Shown: piece after piece, positions 32,101 to 41,800 of the stretch
Numbering within the stretch: the stretch's first letter is position 1
Layout of the letters: the number at the start of each line of letters is the position of its first letter
Source: Tribonema minus
Taxonomy: Eukaryota; Sar; Xanthophyceae; Tribonematales; Tribonemataceae
Direction: 5' to 3'
DNA: 64,000 nt
Assembly: GCA_017506865.1 (NCBI GenBank)
Contig: JAFCMP010000135.1
Span: 62,001-126,000 of the forward strand
Made by a program: the position numbers and the translations under genes
The notes under the pieces: generated by a model
Database searches by the model: none
What the model saw: only the letters and a program-made list of their open reading frames with translations
What the model was told of the DNA's origin: nothing

Positions 32101-34398
32101 GTGTGACCATTCAGATCACATGTTCATCTCACGCACGCATTTCTCCAACGCACAACGCGCAACTTTGCTGACACAATGCGCGCCACGGCGCCGTCGCCGC
32201 CGCCGCTGCCGCCGCCGCTGCTGCCACCGCCGCTGCCGCCACTGCTATTGCGCAGTGGGGCGCGTCGGGGCAGCGCGGCGCACACCTGCTTGTGCCCACG
32301 ATCGGCGCCGCGGCCGCGGTGCCCGCGCCGTCAAGTGCTGTGTCAACCCCCCTCACACACGCTTGTCTCCAATGCGCATTGCGCCCCCCTGTGCTGACAC
32401 ATTGCATGTATTTGCGCCGCTGCTGCTGCCACTGCCGCCGCTTCCTGCGCAGTGGGGCGCACCGGGGCAGCGCCGCGCAAATTTTCTCGTGCCTGCGATC
32501 GACGCCGCGGCCTCGCGCTCGCCCTCGCGCTGCACACGCCGTCAAGTGCTGCACCAAGCCCGCTCACTTACAAACGTCTGCAATGCACAACGTGCCCTTC
32601 TGCTGACACAATGCAGTTAATCGTGCCGCCGCTGCCGCTGCCGCCGCCGCCACCGCCGCCGCCGCTGCTGCTGCTTCTGCCGCCGCTGCTTGCGCAGTGG
32701 GGCGCGTTGTGGCAGCGCCACACAAACCCCCCTCACACACGCACGTCTCCAACGCGCAACGTGCCCCCCTTTGCTGACACAAAGCATGTAATCGTGCCGC
32801 CGCCGCTGCCGTTGCCGCTGCAGTGGGGCGCGTCGGGGCAGCGCCGCGCGAACCTGCTCGTGCCTGCGATTGGCGCCGCGGCGGCAGTGCCCGCGCTCGC
32901 CCTCGCGCTCTACGCACCGTCTTTTGGGCTGTCCATGGCGGGCCTGTTCTTAGAGTACCTGGCGGCGGAGGTGAGAAGGCCCGCCGAAAGCCACAGCTGC
33001 TTTCTTAATTGTTGAGTTTATGCTAGGGGCATTTCAAAGCCCAGCTGATCGATGTAGCGGAATTCCACAATACTACTGTAAGTTGATGCTCGCTGGGGGA
33101 ACGTAAAAGCGCAGGTGATCAATGTAGCAATTACGACAAGGTGTCTGATGCCTCTGTTTCATAATCACAAGCGCAGTACAGCTTGTTGTCAGGTGGAATC
33201 GCCATGAGGGCAGGTGTCGAGGCGAGCGCTTTCATCGCGAGGCCGCGTCCCCCGCTTCTTGGTTTTGTAGCGATTCGCTCATGAACGCGGTTGTGGTGGC
33301 TCAAACTTGGGGGCCGGTGAGCCCTGTGACTGACTGCGCCATTTGCCCCCCCCCCCCCCCTTGATTTCACTTGCAAGTGGCCCATTGTCTCCACCTCCCG
33401 CCAGCGCTGGTGGGGGCTGACGATGTCGCCCTGAGGTTCAGGAGGAGCGCTGCTGCGTGTTAGAATGTGCACGTTGCATACGTTCCCCCCCCTCCCGCTG
33501 ACGCCACTGCTCCGCTTTGGGGTCCACCCAGGGCCACGTCGGCGCCGCAGGGCGGACTCCCGGCAAGAGCGCGCGGCATACTCATCCAATTTGTGTCTTT
33601 GTCGCTCTTTGTCGCTGATCACACTGCCCATGCCGAGCGCTGCTGCCGGTCAGAACCATACCAACGCCTACTCCCCTGCCACCGTGCACTGCACACACCC
33701 CTGTCCCCACCCCGCCACCCCCCCTCCCTTCTCCGCAGCGCTGGTTCGGGCCGGCCATGTCTGCGCTGCAGGGCGCGCTCTCGGCAAAGGCATGCCGCAC
33801 CATTATCGCCGCTTCTGTCTCTCGCCACACTGCCCATGACGAGCGCTGCTACGCGGCGGGACCCGACCAAACGCCTACTTCCCTACCACGCACTGCCCCC
33901 CCCCCGCCCCCCTCCGCAGTGCTGGTTCGGGCCGGCCATGTACCCACGCTGCGCATGTGTGCCGCGCGTAATACCAGTGTCGCTGCCTTCACCATCGTCA
34001 CGCTGCCCATGAGGAGCGCTACTGCGCCCCGCCCCGTCAGAACCCGCCTAAACGCCTACATACTGTCCGACCACCACGCACTGCGCACCCCTCCCCCCTC
34101 CCCCCCCCCGCAGTGCTGGTTCGGGCCGGCCATGTCCGCGCTGCAGGGCGCGCTGCCCGCGGGCGCGCGTGCCACCGGCGTCGCCGCCTTCACCCTCGCG
34201 ACGACGCTCGCGGGGAGCGCCGCCGCGTGGGCCGTCGGCGTCGCCGTCGTCGACGAGAGCGACGCGCCGTGCGTCGCGACGGCGATCATGACGGCGGCGG
34301 GCGGCGCGTACGCGGCGTGCGCAGCGCTGTTCGTGGGCGCGTCGCTGTTCGTGCGCGCCGACGGCTACGAGGAGATTACCGCGCAGCCGCAGCGGTAG
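23632..34398 (+). CDS. Spinster-like major facilitator superfamily transporter, 7 exons
   Basis: Exons 23632-23711, 25507-25677, 26783-27003, 28912-29206, 31508-31649, 32824-32970 and 34114-34398; every junction keeps phase, giving 446 aa. A short TM1 start (YVLLLLLLIYINNQW) is followed by the loop 2-3 motif GRAADVCNR, the MFS GR..AD signature. Then come GSRIVLGIGEAFSGPASYSL, ADLFPLGRRAEANGVFAFG and VGGGMGSLSLAMAMAFGWRA with TVREPPR, a sequence order characteristic of Spinster/sphingolipid-transporter-like carriers. The C-terminal half has MAGYSIGSYMPVFYRARFPD, YFGGLAAD and WFGPAMSALQG. Likely a proton- or lipid-coupled carrier; the substrate cannot be told. About 87% of the gene span is intron made largely of echo arrays. 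Confidence 0.9.
25045..25465 (+). repeat. Junction echoes of MFS exon 2 acceptor (3-4 copies)
   Basis: Units that read CACACTGCGCTCTC/CC.CGCCGC..CAC.CCAGGTACCT.. then CTACCTGTACTCCGTCCCCTCGAG occur at about 25050-25125, 25130-25235, 25240-25350 and 25365-25460, with the real junction at 25490-25550. Spacing is about 110 bp. The exon-like part fades after 40 bases. Confidence 0.9.
25507..25677 (+). CDS. MFS exon 2: TM2 and motif A
   Basis: YLLNYLYSVPSSDVDKSLAA then ITTADYGLLVGFGFSLTYVV and GLVMGRAADVCNR. The GRAAD...R motif is the conserved cytosolic loop between TM2 and TM3. Acceptor TGCCAG|GTACC, donor CAACAG|GTGCGG. Confidence 0.92.
25755..26260 (+). repeat. Junction echoes of MFS exon 2 donor (5 copies)
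   Basis: GGGCTCGTCATGGGGC, GCGGACGTCTGCAACAG, GTGCGCGCAGCAGCGCTCAG and a GGTAGGTAGGTAG tail recur five times with about 95-110 bp period at roughly 25759, 25862, 25955, 26055 and 26165, following the genuine donor at 25678. Confidence 0.95.
26375..26413. repeat. Head-to-head telomeric repeat
   Basis: About four TTAGGG units are followed directly by CCTAACCCTA, so two telomeric arrays face each other with a GGTTAGCCTAACC centre. Lies in MFS intron 2. Confidence 0.85.
26783..27003 (+). CDS. MFS exon 3: TM3-TM5
   Basis: VNIICAGLLIWNAAVVLMGM, ARDFRWLLGSRIVLGIGEAF and SLIADLFPLGRRAEANGVFA FGIYVGG. A 32-base C-run (26715-26746) precedes the acceptor CTGAAG|AGTC. Donor GGAG|GTGAGA, phase 1. Confidence 0.9.
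27430..28085 (+). repeat. Junction echoes of MFS exon 3 donor (about 7 copies)
   Basis: GTTCGGCATCTACGTAGGGGGAGGTGAG, the last exon codons plus donor, recurs at about 27447, 27515, 27590-27680 (the longest, from LIADLF onwards), 27695, 27787, 27895-27940 and 28030-28072. Nearly all retain G|GTGAG. Confidence 0.9.
28081..28106 (+). repeat. TTAGGG tract after a donor echo
   Basis: Four TTAGGG-type units, G-rich in the transcript, immediately after the last donor echo of MFS exon 3 (GTGAGGCGCTTAGCATTAGGG). Confidence 0.9.
28300..28900 (+). repeat. Cassette echoes of MFS exon 4 acceptor with telomeric tracts (4 copies)
   Basis: Units of [CCCTAA repeat][CTGCAG or CCGCAG|GCATGGGCAGCCTCAGCC...][about 100 bases of exon 4] at 28305-28355 (short), 28476-28580, 28614-28710 and 28767-28870, with the real exon at 28912. 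The three long copies stay open through LALLTR and differ from the exon by few residues. Confidence 0.95.
28912..29206 (+). CDS. MFS exon 4: TM5-TM6, central loop, TM7 start
   Basis: GMGSLSLAMAMAFGWRATCY then ALALLTRATVREPPRSG, a cytosolic loop with 9 Pro, and RRLVVALMLASCVRFMAG. 295 nt. Acceptor ACTGCAG|GCATG follows tandem CCCTAA repeats. Donor GCGGG|GTGCG leaves GG that completes Gly with exon 5. Confidence 0.9.
29350..30425 (+). repeat. Junction echoes of MFS exon 4 donor (about 6 copies)
   Basis: GCTGGCGAGCTGCGTGCGGTTCATGGCGGGGTGCG recurs, drifted, at about 29367-29405, 29535-29555, 29690-29730, 29888-29930, 30070-30110 and 30385-30420. The intron part (GCGCATAAAAGCT..., GATGAGAGAGGTTGCGGTATG) is copied with it. 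Period is about 150-320 bp, longer than elsewhere. Confidence 0.9.
30853..30887 (+). repeat. CCCTAA telomeric tract
   Basis: About six CCCTAA units, C-rich in the transcript, followed by CAGCAAG, upstream of the acceptor echoes of MFS exon 5. Confidence 0.9.
30945..31370 (+). repeat. Junction echoes of MFS exon 5 acceptor (3-4 copies)
   Basis: CCGCAGGTACTCCATCGGGTCCTTCATGCCC at about 31078-31112, then again at 31213-31255 and 31315-31350, with a weaker start at 30947. Each follows a C-rich tract (for example 31190-31206). The intron string CACTCACC..CATG...CACACCG is shared. Confidence 0.9.
31508..31649 (+). CDS. MFS exon 5: TM7-TM8
   Basis: YSIGSYMPVFYRARFPDDAA then LYSYLNASVVAVGGALSAYF GGLAADK. 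A 23-base C-run (31476-31498) precedes the acceptor CCGCAG|ATAC. Donor ACAAG|GTGCGG. Confidence 0.92.
32250..32800 (+). repeat. Junction echoes of MFS exon 6 acceptor (3 copies)
   Basis: GCGCAGTGGGGCGC..CGGGGCAGCG (WGASGQR) and the downstream CTCACACACGC-TCTCCAA-GCGCA intron string recur at about 32253, 32450 and 32695 before the real junction at 32821. The GCCGCCGCTGCC run before each acceptor is copied as well. Confidence 0.9.
32824..32970 (+). CDS. MFS exon 6: TM9-TM10
   Basis: WGASGQRRANLLVPAIGAAA then AVPALALALYAPSFGLSMAG and FLEYLAAE. Acceptor GCTGCAG|TGG, donor GCGGAG|GTGAGA, phase 0 on both sides. Confidence 0.88.
33045..33145 (+). repeat. Short tandem duplication in MFS intron 6
   Basis: AGCTGATCGATGTAGC..AATT..AC.A and AGGTGATCAATGTAGCAATTACGAC are two copies about 70 bp apart. 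Confidence 0.6.
33505..34000 (+). repeat. Junction echoes of MFS exon 7 acceptor (2-3 copies)
   Basis: CCGCAGCGCTGGTTCGGGCCGGCCATGTCTGCGCTGCAGGGCGCGCTC at about 33735-33785 and CCGCAGTGCTGGTTCGGGCCGGCCATG at about 33913-33945, with a weak one near 33510-33560. Both strong copies sit behind C-runs, like the real acceptor at 34113. Confidence 0.92.
34114..34398 (+). CDS. MFS exon 7: TM11-TM12 and C-terminus
   Basis: CWFGPAMSALQGALPAGARA, TLAGSAAAWAVGVAVVDES, AYAACAALFVGASLFVRADG and YEEITAQPQR, then TAG. The acceptor CCGCAG|TGC is behind a C-run. Confidence 0.9.
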   Translation, partial: CWFGPAMSALQGALPAGARATGVAAFTLATTLAGSAAAWAVGVAVVDESDAPCVATAIMTAAGGAYAACAALFVGASLFVRADGYEEITAQPQR

Positions 34399-34525
34399 CG
34401 CGCCGCTGCTGCCGCCGCCGCCGCCGTCGTCGCTGCCGCCCCGCTACCGCTGCGGCTGCCGCGCTGTGTGTGCGCCGACGGGCACGAGGAGATTCCCGCG
34501 CAGCCGCAGCGGTAGCGCGGCGCTG
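34395..34525 (+). repeat. Echo of the MFS stop codon region
   Basis: CGACGGGCACGAGGAGATTC and CCGCGCAGCCGCAGCGGTAG at about 34476-34515 repeat the last 12 codons, the TAG stop and the following GCG. It is an echo of an exon end without a splice site. Confidence 0.92.
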
Positions 34526-35281
34526 CCGCCGCTGCCGCGCCGTGCGCGGACAAGTGTGACGTGGTGCTCGTAGGTGCTGATGGCGTGAGGGGGTAGTGCC
34601 GCAGCAGCAGCGGTATTCAAAGTCGGCCAAGGCAAGGTTGTAGAGGGGTAGAGGGGGTGGGGGACGCGGCACTGGCGCTGCCGTGATGCGCGAGCTGCAA
34701 CATGGGTCCGCCGTGCACGAATAGAGCAGGCGTCAGTCGTGCTGATGTATCTGCACCGAATGTGCGGTTGACGCCAGCTGCTGCCGGCGGCGGCGCTGAT
34801 GGTATGTTACGCGCGCTATGGTATGGAAGCAAGCGGCATTGCATTGGTCGACATCACATTGGACCAGGCGCCAGGCGCCTGAACCATGAACGCACAGCGT
34901 GAGCACGCGCAGTGCAAAAGGTGGCTGTGCTGAAGGCACTGTGGCACACACCTGTCCCTGGCACGTGATTCAGGACGCACTTGACGGTGCAGGGTCACCC
35001 AGTGTCACTCACAGACATTATGATAGCATCAGTCTGGGGCTGCTCCTGAAGCACAATCGTTTGGACTGAGCCAGCTGGCTGTAGAAAGAACTCAGGTACG
35101 CATGGGGGATGCTGCACCCGGTTATTTACAGTGGGCATCGGGGGGGGGTGCCGATCTACTGGTAAGGTATGTCAGTGATACCCTCACATCGCACAGCCAT
35201 TGCCGGTGCTGCTTAGCTTTCAAGTCATCAGCCTTGCATGGCGGGTGAACCCGTCGAGTGCCAGGCACCTTGATGAGCACT

Positions 35282-35313
<32 letters not shown>

Positions 35314-37595
35314 TCATGTGTGTGACGTGTTGAGCATTGCTGCATGCAGTTGTGCGCTGCAGCGCAGCATCAGACAGGCAGCCAACGCGCGACCGGCGTG
35401 GCCCAAAGCTGCAAGAATTCCGCGAATTTTCGTCCAATGCTTTACGGTTTCAATGCCTTTGTGAACCTCTGCATTGTGGTCTTTGGGTTAAAGCCACTTT
35501 GATGTGCAGTCACTGTGTCACCCACGCCAATCTTATGCTCGCTCCTGGATTTGTGCTTGCTCGCATGCAGCAGGCACTTGGTGCTCGTCGCTTTGATGTT
35601 ACTGCGCTGCTGCTGCAACACCCAAGCAGCAAGGGAGCGACTTCACATTAGCAATAAAGAGTCGACTGCTGCTGAGCACTGTGTGAGTAACATTGCAGTA
35701 GCTGTACCTCACACCTGGGGTTTGTTGGCAAGTGCTCATCAGCATCCCATGCTGTGCATCAACGCCTCTACTGCATCAGCCAACGACAGCGGATCACAGC
35801 AGCTGCGCAGCCTGTGTCGGAGGCCTCAAGCCTACATACATGAAGCGGCATTGTCTGGTGTTCTGGTGCTCCGCAGCTGCGGCTCACCACCCGGAGCAAC
35901 AGACAGGCGACGCCCCGCCACTAAATGAAACAGGACGCTCATCGCGCTGCGACGTGGCGGCGGATCCGTCGGCAGTAGATGCTTATATGCATCTCATGCC
36001 GTGCATTTACAGACAGATCAACCGCTGACCACGAGCTGTGCACAGCCAGAGGTGCTCCCATCATACCATTGAATATTTTCCTTCACACAGCAAGCGCCAA
36101 CTACTGCCCCGTCCACTGGCAATCATTGCCGGACCGTCCGCCACCCACGCACAAACACAACTGTGACGTGCCACACTGTGGAGCATCCCCGGTGATCGCA
36201 ACGGTCGCCGCGCCAGTGCTGCAGATTCGCAGCACCATGTCTCCGCCGCAGCTGGGACGTTGTTGCGGCCGCTGGGGTCAGCAACCAAAGCGATTTCCGC
36301 AACTGGGCGCAAAGGCACGACCGACATGGCGCGCGTACAAGCGGTCGCCGGCAAAGAACTGCTGGTAATACAGGCGGACGATAGTGTTGGCAGCTGGCTC
36401 CAAAGCTGATCGCGCGCTTGCCCACGAAGGCAGAAGGAGGCGCTACGCAACTGCGCAGCTCAGCACGGTGGTGTCTCTGTCTGCGCTGGCCAGCTCACGA
36501 TCGAGTTCGCAGCCCGCAGTAGTGGGATTGTCCACCTGTGTCGCACCAACAGCAGGGTCTTGGGTGGCGACGGCGGAGGCTGCGCACATGCAAGGTCGGT
36601 CTGCCATCGCGCACGGGTGGCCGAGATGCGCAGTCAACTATCGCAGAGGTCCTGGGTGCTGCGGAGCTATGGTGCCATCCATCCCGCGGCTCCACTGCAG
36701 CAGAGCATGTTGACATCTCAGGTCACACATCCAAGAACGAATCCAAGCCCGGCGACGCGTTCCGCGACTGCCAGGGTCCCTTCAATGATAAGTCATGCCA
36801 GCGTTGCCGTCTCTGCCACCGGCGCTATCTGCACCAGCTGCAGGTGGAATGGCCACGGCCCATCCAGAGGAAGAGCTCGCCCGAGCTTCACATGCCGCTG
36901 CCCTCAGCAGTCAGGGAAGATGCTGGCGGTATCGCACTTGCCGTGCTGCGACTGCAAGGGCAAACGGTGCAACGTGCTGCGTCAGCGAGGTGCAAGTTGG
37001 TTTTGGGAGAAAGGGCACACAACACGCTTGTGTGCACAGCCAGCGTCAGTCAAAGTATAGTGATAAAGTGTTCGTCCACATGCATGCTTTCAGTGGATTG
37101 ACAGATAAGTTTGTAACATCACACGCTGGATGTGCAAAAGAGATCAAGCCACACCGCAGGCCATCTCACCTCAGAAACAAACTTGTGTCCGCCGATGCCC
37201 TTCATCGTCGTCCGGATTCAGTGGTGCTGTAGGAGGCAAATGCGGCTCAGCTCCGTGGCGATTCTTGCGGCAACTGAGAGAGGGTACGCACGAGAACCTC
37301 AAACAGAGAGCAGATCGCTGAGTGGCGACGTGTTGCTGGTGAAAATGGGTGCGAGCTTCTTCAGGTTGCTGGAAGTCTGTGCAGCTGAAAGGGACACAAA
37401 GTAGCAGCTGCGGACCTGTCGTGAGTCTGGGCTGGCAATGCCATACAGCCCATCATATACCACACACGCCAACCACAGATTTCGGGGGTAGGTACACAGT
37501 GTACACACCTTACGGTTTCACTTGAAACTGTAGAAATAGTTCTAATTGTGTGTGCATGTGCTGTGTTGGACCAAGCGCAGCGTGCTCGTCGCAGC
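34399..37595. other. Unassigned region after the MFS gene
   Basis: Holds the MFS 3' side, a (GCA)n microsatellite at about 35280-35312, and several unconvincing open frames (best about 36538-37100, Cys-rich in one frame). No exon with matching splice sites was found. Unseen 5' exons of the next gene may lie here. Confidence 0.5.
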
Positions 37596-38126
37596 ATGGC
37601 TGAAGATACCGAGCAAAACCAGCGCTTGTGGGCATGGCATCAGCAGAGACCCGCCACAGCTCCCCCCATTCTATTGCACCAGCCAGACCGCAGCATCGCA
37701 ACATCATCGACAGAAGCACACCACCTGAGGCTGATCCGCTGCCTAGCTCAATGCTCCCTATGTGAAGCCAACTACGATCCCGCCTCGCTCACAGCGGCAG
37801 TCACTGTGAAACGGGTGCTTGATGCGAGGCAGTCCTGGGGCGTGGATGTATCCAGCAAGCGGTTCTCGGCACCCAGCCTGCTCTACTCCCCGGCCAAACT
37901 ATGCAAATTTTGTAGTCAATTCTTTCCCTCGAAGGTTTTGACCAAAGCTGGCGCCAACACATCCGCTGTGGAGCATGACAGCGTGCATGCCGACGACGAA
38001 GCGCCCTTCGTGAGCCTTGCGAAGCCGCGGTGGGGACACAAATTCGATCTGTCCGTGGAAAATCTGCTGCGGCTGGGGACCACTGGCGCACCTGACGACT
38101 ACAGCGAGGCTCTGGTGCGTACATGA
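37596..38126 (+). CDS. Small protein or terminal exon with two CxxC pairs
   Basis: 176 codons from MAEDTEQNQRLWAWHQQRPA to DDYSEALVRT and TGA. Two Cys pairs, CSLC (about residue 54) and CKFC (about 107), are spaced 49 residues apart and could bind one zinc. The stretch between them (DPASLTAAVTVKRVL) resembles the C-terminal module of the next gene (PAASVSATVSLK then VLRGLLAWLG) in the same position between CxxC pairs. A splice acceptor (GTCGCAG) just before the ATG means this could be a last exon. I do not recognise the family. Confidence 0.45.
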   Translation: MAEDTEQNQRLWAWHQQRPATAPPILLHQPDRSIATSSTEAHHLRLIRCLAQCSLCEANYDPASLTAAVTVKRVLDARQSWGVDVSSKRFSAPSLLYSPAKLCKFCSQFFPSKVLTKAGANTSAVEHDSVHADDEAPFVSLAKPRWGHKFDLSVENLLRLGTTGAPDDYSEALVRT

Positions 38127-38668
38127 AAAGTGCTGCTCCGAGTTTGTAAGTACTAGGCTTGTGATACTTGTCAAGGTCCATGAAGACGGACCCAATTTAA
38201 GCATCGGAATCCTGTATGCAAGGCGGCAGCAGACGAGCCTCATGAGGTCGGCACGATGGCGGCTTGTGTGTTGCGATGGGCAGAAGGTGCCACAAGCTGC
38301 CCAGAAAACCGCTTTCATGACTGCACGGATGTGACTTGTAAGGCCAGAGCCATATGCAGTGCTGGCACACTGTTCCCTGTGTCGTTGCTTGGCCTGCTGC
38401 TGGGATGCATTCAGTCGCAGCAACGCTCAGGGCCATGACAACTGTGAGCGACTGTTCTGCGTCCAGCCATCTTGAACATGAAGCTCTTCGGAGTGATACT
38501 GCTTTCGCGCCGCTTCTGCCCCGAGGCTTATGCGCACGCACATAAGAACACGCAGCAGTGCAGCGCGTACAATGACGTTGCTGCTGCTGCTGTGGCGTAT
38601 TCGCCTCGAGGCGCATGCACGCACATCTCAACACGCAGTGCGACAAAACACCTAGCGACAAGCCCGAG

Positions 38669-38878
38669 GTATCGACTCCAGCACCTACGTCACCCACCGC
38701 CTGCGCCTCCGCGCCTCTCTGCAGCATGATGACCACGACGACCTGCTGTCGCTGCATGACGACGACCTCGCCGGGGAGAGCAACCTCGTGCTGCGCGCAC
38801 AGGCAGCGGCCGCGCAGAGCAGCGTCGCGGACGGACTGGGCGCGGCGGTGTGCATCGAGGGGCCCTGGGACCGGCCAG
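38669..38878 (+). CDS. F5/8C-protein exon a
   Basis: IDSSTYVTHRLRLRASLQHD followed by DDLLSLHDDDLAGESNLVLR and CIEGPWDRP. An in-frame TAG at 38653 shows that it starts after an acceptor (GCCCGAG|GT) and needs one base from an upstream exon. Confidence 0.6.
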
Positions 38879-41800
38879 GTGAGTCAGATGAGGCTGAAGT
38901 TGACCTTGAAGTTGAAGCAGTGCGTTCCGCGTGCGCCCGTAACAGAACGCGGGCGACCTTCCTCGAAGCGCGTCGACTGTGGCTTGCCCCGGGGCAATTG
39001 CTGACGGCGCTGGCATTGCGGCGGAGCAGCGTGTTCGGATGCATTGGCAGCGACGCTCAGCGCGGCGCCGGAGGTTGGCCAGGGAGTGGCAGCGCGCAGC
39101 GTGCTGGAGGAGCGTTGGAATCCGAGAACGCGAGGACTGCGGCTTTGCACATCACATCGTCATCAGCGTGGCTCTATGCCAGATGACACACCGCGGCGAG
39201 TCGCGTGCGCCCTCACTGCAAGGAGCACAGGACCATGTAACGACCGGAACAACATCCGCGCCTCATTGCGTGCGTGTGCTGAATGCTTCGCCGCAGGCTC
39301 GCCTCGCTGCGGCGGCGGCAGCAGCGGCGGCAGTGACAGCGCTCAGCAGCGGGACGCGCGCGGCAGCCGCACGCGCCGCGAGGCGCAGCCGTGGTGGGAG
39401 GTGGACCTGAGGGGCACGTTCGCCGTAAAGGCGGTGCGCGTGCGCTGCGCTGCGGGGCGCGCCGCGCCGCCGCCGCTGTGGGTCATGCTTCTGCCCTACA
39501 GGTGCGTCATGCTTTGAACTTGAAGATTCGTGGCGATGCGCCGCGGGGCGCGCCGCGCCGCCGCCGCTGTGGGTCATGCTGCTGCCGTACAGGTGCGTCA
39601 CGGTCTGAACTTGAAGTTCTGTGACAGTGCGTGTGAGCCGCGCCGCGGAGCGTGACTCCGCCGCTGTGGGTCGTGCTGCCCTACAGGTGCGTCGCCTTTT
39701 GGACTTGCAGACTTGAACTTGGGCAGGCAGTGCGTGTGAGCTCCGCGCCGCCGCCGCTGTGGGGGGTACGCTGCTGCGCTATATGTGCGTCACCACCTGC
39801 GTTGTGGACTTGAAGTTGCGGTATATCTGTGTCCGCCCGCCAAAGATTTAGCGCTTGTTCCTGAAGAGCGGGGTGGTTGTGCACTTCAAGCCCAGGTCGT
39901 CGTAAGGCCGAAAGGCGCTGAGGTGCAGCACCGCCGCTGCGGCCGCGTGCCGCTGCTGCTGTGCCGCTCCGTGCGATACCCAAGCAACAGTCAAAGCTTT
40001 TCGCCGTCGCTGCTTTGTGGCAGATCACGCCAAACATTGACAGCGAAAGGCAGCATTGCCTGCCCCCATGCAAGAACCCTGTCCCAAATGAGCTCAGGTT
40101 GAAGTGGAGCCTGCACTGATCGTGAAGCGCCAGTGGAGGTCTGACGCGGCACCAGCATCAGGTAACCTACTGCGTGTCTGTGATCTACAGGAAAGGAGCC
40201 GCCACGCTGCAGGCTGCGCAGGCCGCGGCCACGCTCGCCACCAGGCTGAGCGATGTGCACGCGGCAGCGGCCAGCGGCAGCAGTGGCGGCGGCGCGCACG
40301 CGCACGAGTGGGAGTGGCAGGTCCCAGCGGACGCGTTCGCCGGTGCTGTGAGAATACAGGTGCGCGTGCTGGTGCGTTCCTTCTTGAATTTTGTTGCCGT
40401 GGAGTGGTTGTTGGTGCCGTGCACATGAGCACGTTGCTGTCGCGCACAGGTCAGAGCCATCTCAGGTGTAATGTGTGCATCTGAGCAGGGCGTTGCGCTG
40501 CCGACGTGTGCGTCAAACCCCAGGTATGTATGCGCAAGTTTGTTACCTGTACACCTCAAAGTGTTGTACGAGTAAAATCAACAAACAGCGGTCACAGCAG
40601 CCTTTTACACCGGCGTGCGTGCCGCGTCGCTCACACTCCACACACACGTAACGTAACTCTGGAGCATATTTCTTGCACGTGCTGCGGGCGCGCCTGCCGA
40701 GCGCGTGCCAACACATTGCTGCCGCATCGGCGCGCGCACGCAATAATGTACTGAAGCAGGCCCCTCGCGCGCACCACGGGAGGGCCCACCGAGCGTACGC
40801 CGACGACACTGGGAACCGTGTCAGCACTGAAGTAGTGAAATACAACAATGTGACGATCGAACATTCGGCGCGGGCATGCTGCAGGCGGAGGGCACCGCCG
40901 CGCTGCGCATCGCGCGCGTCGCCGTCATCAAGGGCGGCGGCAGCGTCGACGCGCACCGCGCCGCGTCGCGCCTGCGCCGGCGGCAGCGCGCAGCAGCGCT
41001 CAAAACTGCTGCCGATGGCCGCGCGCCCGACGGTCACTGCGGCGGCGGCGGCGCCTGTGGCGACGCTGGCTGTGGTGATACCGGCGGCGGCGGCGGCGGC
41101 GGCGGAGGCGGCGGTGGCGGCGGTGGCGGCGGCGACTGCTGCGACGCCGCGGCGGCGGCAGCGGCGGCGGAAGCGCAGCGCCGCGCGGAGGCGGAGCGCG
41201 CCGCGTTCATCCGGCGCCTGAAGCGCTACTGCCGCCGCGCGCGGCGCGTGAAGGCGGATAAGCGCGGACGCCGCGGGGGTGGCGAGCGGGCGGCAGCGTC
41301 CGAGTCGGAGTCTGGGTCGTGTTCGCTGCCCACGGGGTGTAGCACGGCTGCGGGGGGTGGCGGCAGGGGGGAAGGGGGAGGGGGGGCGTGCACCCCCCCC
41401 TCGCCTACGAGAACAGCTGCAGGTGGGGTACCCTCCAATGGAGGAAAAATGGCAAGTGTTCTGCGCAAAAGAATTCAAGGCTCTTGCGCCGGCGCAGCTT
41501 ACAAAGACTGGTGGGTGGCTTGACTTGCAGCGGCGCGTGTACGCTTTGAAGGCGATGGCTGGTGTGCTCCGGCAGGCGCGGTTCCGCTCGCACGCGCTAT
41601 CTTGACTTCGCGATGCCCCCAGTCAGCCTTATGTGCGAATCAAGCATGCGGAAGGACATCTCAATGGCAGTGGGAGCATCGGCAGCACCGCGCGGCCGCG
41701 GCTGCGCGGTGCACGTATTCCACCCCTAACCTTGACCCTAAATCTAACCCTAACCCTAACCCTAAACCTAAACCTAACTGACCTTAATCCTAATCCTAAC

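Noticed and set aside
36538-37101. Open frames with several Cys, considered as a zinc-finger gene
   Set aside because: Three overlapping frames look equally protein-like, no start or splice context fits, and no family pattern is clear.
40444-40530. Extra exon (GVALPTCASNP) between F5/8C exons c and d
   Set aside because: Including it would break the canonical RIQAEGTAALRIARV motif and the phase; skipping it preserves both.
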